A DNA stretch of 64,000 bases from Bacteroidota bacterium (GTDB lineage: Bacteria > Bacteroidota > Bacteroidia > Chitinophagales > JADIYW01), in NCBI GenBank assembly GCA_028288625.1, contig JAQBNI010000093.1:1-64000 (forward strand), given 5' to 3'. This document shows positions 61,388 to 64,000 of this stretch, one piece after another. Under the pieces are notes generated by a model. It had not been told where the DNA came from. It saw only the letters and a program-made list of their open reading frames with translations, and did not search any database. A program made the translations under genes and the position numbers. The first letter of the stretch is position 1. Each line of letters opens with the position of its first letter.

Positions 61388-64000
61388 ATGAGTAACAAAA
61401 AATATTGGTCGAGCCTGGATGAGTTGAATGAAACTCCTCAGTATATAGAGAAAGCTTCAAAGGAATTTAATTATGAGATAGATGCTGATGATGCCGGTGA
61501 AAACGACGGCCCTAGCCGCCGCGATTTTTTGAAAGCAATGGGTTTTAGCGTTTCTATCGCTGCTCTGGCATCTGCTTGTAAGATGCCGACACACAAAGCA
61601 ATTCCATACACCTTCGATTTAAGAAAGCCAGTTCCTGAAGTAGTTCCGGGTGTCGCAGATTTTTTCGCATCTACTTATTACGAAGGCGGAGATTTTGTAA
61701 GCATCCTTGTAAAAACCCGCGAAGGTCGCCCGATTAAAATTGAAGGCAACAGTGGTTCGCCCCTCACTTTGGGTGGAACAAGCGCGCGTGCACAGGCATC
61801 GGTTTTAAGTTTATACGATGTAACGCGTTTAGCAACTCCAACAAAAAAAAATAAAAAGGCAGATTGGAAAACAGTGGATGCGGAAATCATGCAAAAGCTT
61901 GCGGGTATTGCAACTTCAGGAGGAAAAATTGCATTAGTAACCGGTACAGTTGCTTCTACTATTACTAAAAAAGCAATTGAAAAATTTGTTTCCAAATTTC
62001 CGGGCACAACAGTAGTAAGCTACGATGCGGTTTCCAGTTATGCAACACGAAAAGCAAACCAGATAAGCCTGGGTTCTCCAATCATTCCTACTATTAATTA
62101 TGATAAGGCGGATGTGATCGTTGGCTTTAACGCAGACTTTTTAGGAACCGGAATTTCAACAGTGGAAGCTGCAAAAAAATATGTGGCAACACGTGTTCCT
62201 TCGAAAACAAATCCGAAGATGTCGCGCCATCACCAGTTTCAGTCTACCATGAGTATGACAGGTGCAAGTGCTGATTATCGCTACCCGGTTGCTCCATCTG
62301 AAGAAAAACAAGCGTTGATTAATTTACTCTCTGCTGTTGGTGGTTCAGTAAGCGGCGTTGCTAATCTGAAAAATCAGATTGCAAACGATGGCATTAAAAA
62401 AGTTGCAGCCGAGTTGCTCGCTGCAAAAGGAAAATCTGTTATAGTATCCGGAACGAACGATGTAGATATTCAATTGCTCGTAAATGCTATCAACGGTGTA
62501 CTCGGAAATTACGGAAGCGTAATCGATACTGCGGGTGCATACAATTTAAAATCAGGAAATGACGAAGCGCTCGCAGCATTAGCAAGCGATTTGGAAAAAG
62601 GTATATATAAAGGTATTGTATTGCTGGGATCAAACCCGGTTTACGACACACCTTACGGCGAAACATTTAAGAAAGCAATTCAAGGCGCAGAACTTTCAGT
62701 TTCTACTGCCGACAGAACAGATGAATCTGCACAGTACTGCCAGTATGTTTGTCCTGATTCACATTATCTCGAATCATGGGATATCGTTTCTCCTAAAACA
62801 GGATTCTACGGATTCGTACAGCCTGCGATTGTAAATTTATTTGACACGCGCCAGGCGCAGTCATCTTTATTGACTTGGTCAGGAGATACAACTCCGATCG
62901 GACAGTTTGTACAAAATGAGATTGCAGCTTTAACAGGCGGAAATTATCAAGCTGCTGTACAAACAGGATATTTTGGAAACGCAACATCCGGAGGCGCCGG
63001 TGCAAATGTGGGTGCGTCCATAGCAGCAGTAAAAACGGGCGCTTCAGCACCAAAGGGAATGGAAGTGTTTTTCTATGAAAAAGTTGCGATAGGAGATGGC
63101 AAGCTTGCAAACAATCCTTTCCTGCAGGAAATGCCTGATCCGGTAGCGAAAGTAACATGGGACAACTATGTTTGTGTTCCTTATTCTTTTGCTAAGGACA
63201 AAGGAATTGATGTGATGCCTTATGATAAGAAAGTTCCGATTGCTAAGGTCGTGGTTAACGGAAAAGCTTTTGAATTACCTGTTGTAGTGCAATTTGGACA
63301 GGCGCAAAACACATTGGCAATCGCGATGGGTTACGGACGTGAAAGAGCCGGTCGTGCAGGCAGCATGGTGGGGAAAAATATGTTCCCGTTTATAAAATCA
63401 ACAAACGGTATTTCTACCTATGCAACAGACGGCGCATCCATTGAATTTACAGGCGCTACTTATGATCTGGCACTCAACCAAACCTATCATACTTTAATGG
63501 AAGACAGGAAACTTCCGGGCAAGAAGCTGCAATATCGTGGTATGGTGGTGAAAGAAACGACGCTTAAAGATTATCAAAAGAAAGATAATGCAGGAAATGA
63601 AGACCGCGAAAAAATCAAGGAAGAATTACACTCTTTATATGATGGCTACAAGCCGCATGATTACAAGCAGGGTCATCACTGGGGAATGACGGTGGATCTT
63701 AATGCGTGTATTGGCTGCGGAGCTTGCGTAGTTGCATGCAGTATAGAAAACAATGTACCTGTTGTGGGAAGACGACAAGTTTACCGCAGCCAGGAAATGC
63801 AGTGGATACGCATCGACCGCTATTACAATGGGAATCCGGATAATCCGGATGTTTCTTTCCAGCCGATGATGTGCCAGCATTGCAACAATGCGCCATGCGA
63901 AAACGTATGCCCCGTGAATGCAACGAATCACAGCTCGGAAGGATTGAACCAAATGGTATACAACCGTTGCATCGGAACAAAATATTGCGCAAATAACTGT
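61388..64000 (+). CDS. actB: ActB, iron-sulphur/molybdopterin-like subunit of alternative complex III (3' end cut off)
   Basis: The gene runs off the right edge; 871 codons are visible from MSNKKYWSSLDELN. An N-terminal twin-arginine motif with a lipobox is seen (SRRDFLKAMGF, Arg44-Arg45; ASACK, Cys64), so it may be Tat-exported and lipidated. A long molybdopterin oxidoreductase-like region follows but without the typical cofactor ligand set. From about residue 774 a ferredoxin-like part has CIGCGACVVAC, CQHCNNAPCENVCP and the start of a further cluster (CIGTKYCANNC). This fits ActB, which keeps the fold but carries only iron-sulphur clusters. Confidence 0.92.
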   Translation, partial: MSNKKYWSSLDELNETPQYIEKASKEFNYEIDADDAGENDGPSRRDFLKAMGFSVSIAALASACKMPTHKAIPYTFDLRKPVPEVVPGVADFFASTYYEGGDFVSILVKTREGRPIKIEGNSGSPLTLGGTSARAQASVLSLYDVTRLATPTKKNKKADWKTVDAEIMQKLAGIATSGGKIALVTGTVASTITKKAIEKFVSKFPGTTVVSYDAVSSYATRKANQISLGSPIIPTINYDKADVIVGFNADFLGTGISTVEAAKKYVATRVPSKTNPKMSRHHQFQSTMSMTGASADYRYPVAPSEEKQALINLLSAVGGSVSGVANLKNQIANDGIKKVAAELLAAKGKSVIVSGTNDVDIQLLVNAINGVLGNYGSVIDTAGAYNLKSGNDEALAALASDLEKGIYKGIVLLGSNPVYDTPYGETFKKAIQGAELSVSTADRTDESAQYCQYVCPDSHYLESWDIVSPKTGFYGFVQPAIVNLFDTRQAQSSLLTWSGDTTPIGQFVQNEIAALTGGNYQAAVQTGYFGNATSGGAGANVGASIAAVKTGASAPKGMEVFFYEKVAIGDGKLANNPFLQEMPDPVAKVTWDNYVCVPYSFAKDKGIDVMPYDKKVPIAKVVVNGKAFELPVVVQFGQAQNTLAIAMGYGRERAGRAGSMVGKNMFPFIKSTNGISTYATDGASIEFTGATYDLALNQTYHTLMEDRKLPGKKLQYRGMVVKETTLKDYQKKDNAGNEDREKIKEELHSLYDGYKPHDYKQGHHWGMTVDLNACIGCGACVVACSIENNVPVVGRRQVYRSQEMQWIRIDRYYNGNPDNPDVSFQPMMCQHCNNAPCENVCPVNATNHSSEGLNQMVYNRCIGTKYCANNC

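Overview
This is a 64 kb chromosomal segment of a Bacteroidota bacterium, probably of the Chitinophagaceae/Chitinophagales type. The reasons are family-level, not a database match. Several intergenic regions carry the Bacteroidota -7 promoter box (TAnnTTTG). There is a PorT-like type IX secretion protein next to the menaquinone methyltransferase, and a serine hydrolase ending in a type IX sorting domain. DUF4476 and DUF4783 proteins, an alternative complex III operon and type B L31 also fit. Base composition is AT-rich and Shine-Dalgarno sequences are weak. I saw no rRNA, tRNA, insertion sequence, phage or CRISPR array; the window is mostly core genome.

Layout. 1-4.8 kb: surface-glycan genes (end of a GT11 fucosyltransferase, a YfhO-type membrane protein, a GT2 glycosyltransferase), then a FemAB/GNAT-like protein that converges on them. 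4.8-10 kb: prolyl oligopeptidase, a DUF72 protein and acetyl-CoA synthetase. 10-15 kb: an AT-rich orphan membrane protein, a J-domain/KTSC fusion, an S4 protein with an SDR, a secreted serine hydrolase and a DUF4476 protein. 15-22.6 kb: dnaE, a GbsR/MarR-like regulator, a YkgJ Cys-cluster protein, SUI1, a lipid kinase, nadC and a DUF4783 protein. 22.6-26 kb: gpmI, a lipoprotein and hisS. 26.1-30.4 kb: the most intriguing run. A membrane-anchored SelL/PRXL2-like redoxin is followed by a tight VWA / diiron ferritin-like / MoxR-ChlI-like AAA+ cassette. 30.4-33.6 kb: a chalcone-isomerase-fold protein, a GNAT gene broken by two frameshifts, tdk and an acidic repeat protein. 33.6-42.5 kb: waaA, then a divergent polysaccharide operon (UDP-sugar dehydrogenase, rfbB, SLBB export protein, Wzz-like protein, rfbC, cysQ). 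42.4-50.6 kb: housekeeping genes folD, udk, porT, menG/ubiE, engB, rpmE2, a GlmU-like protein, tpiA and prmA. 50.6-59.7 kb: a 1612-residue secreted protein of unknown function, an M48 lipoprotein protease, a spermidine-synthase-like methyltransferase, a PAP2 phosphatase, a VWA protein and rsmG. 60-64 kb: the start of the alternative complex III operon, with actB cut off by the window end.

How the genes fit together. ACIII oxidises menaquinol, and the last methylation of menaquinone is made by the menG/ubiE product. The 34.9-42.5 kb operon makes activated sugars (uronic acid and dTDP-sugar branches) and the export and chain-length machinery for a capsule or exopolysaccharide. WaaA supports lipid A/LPS core. 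PorT and the sorting-domain protein show that proteins leave through the type IX system. Start codons were moved inward where the longest reading frame ran into a neighbouring gene or ahead of a clear signal peptide or family N-terminus. The GNAT frameshifts lie at or next to homopolymers, so they may be assembly errors.
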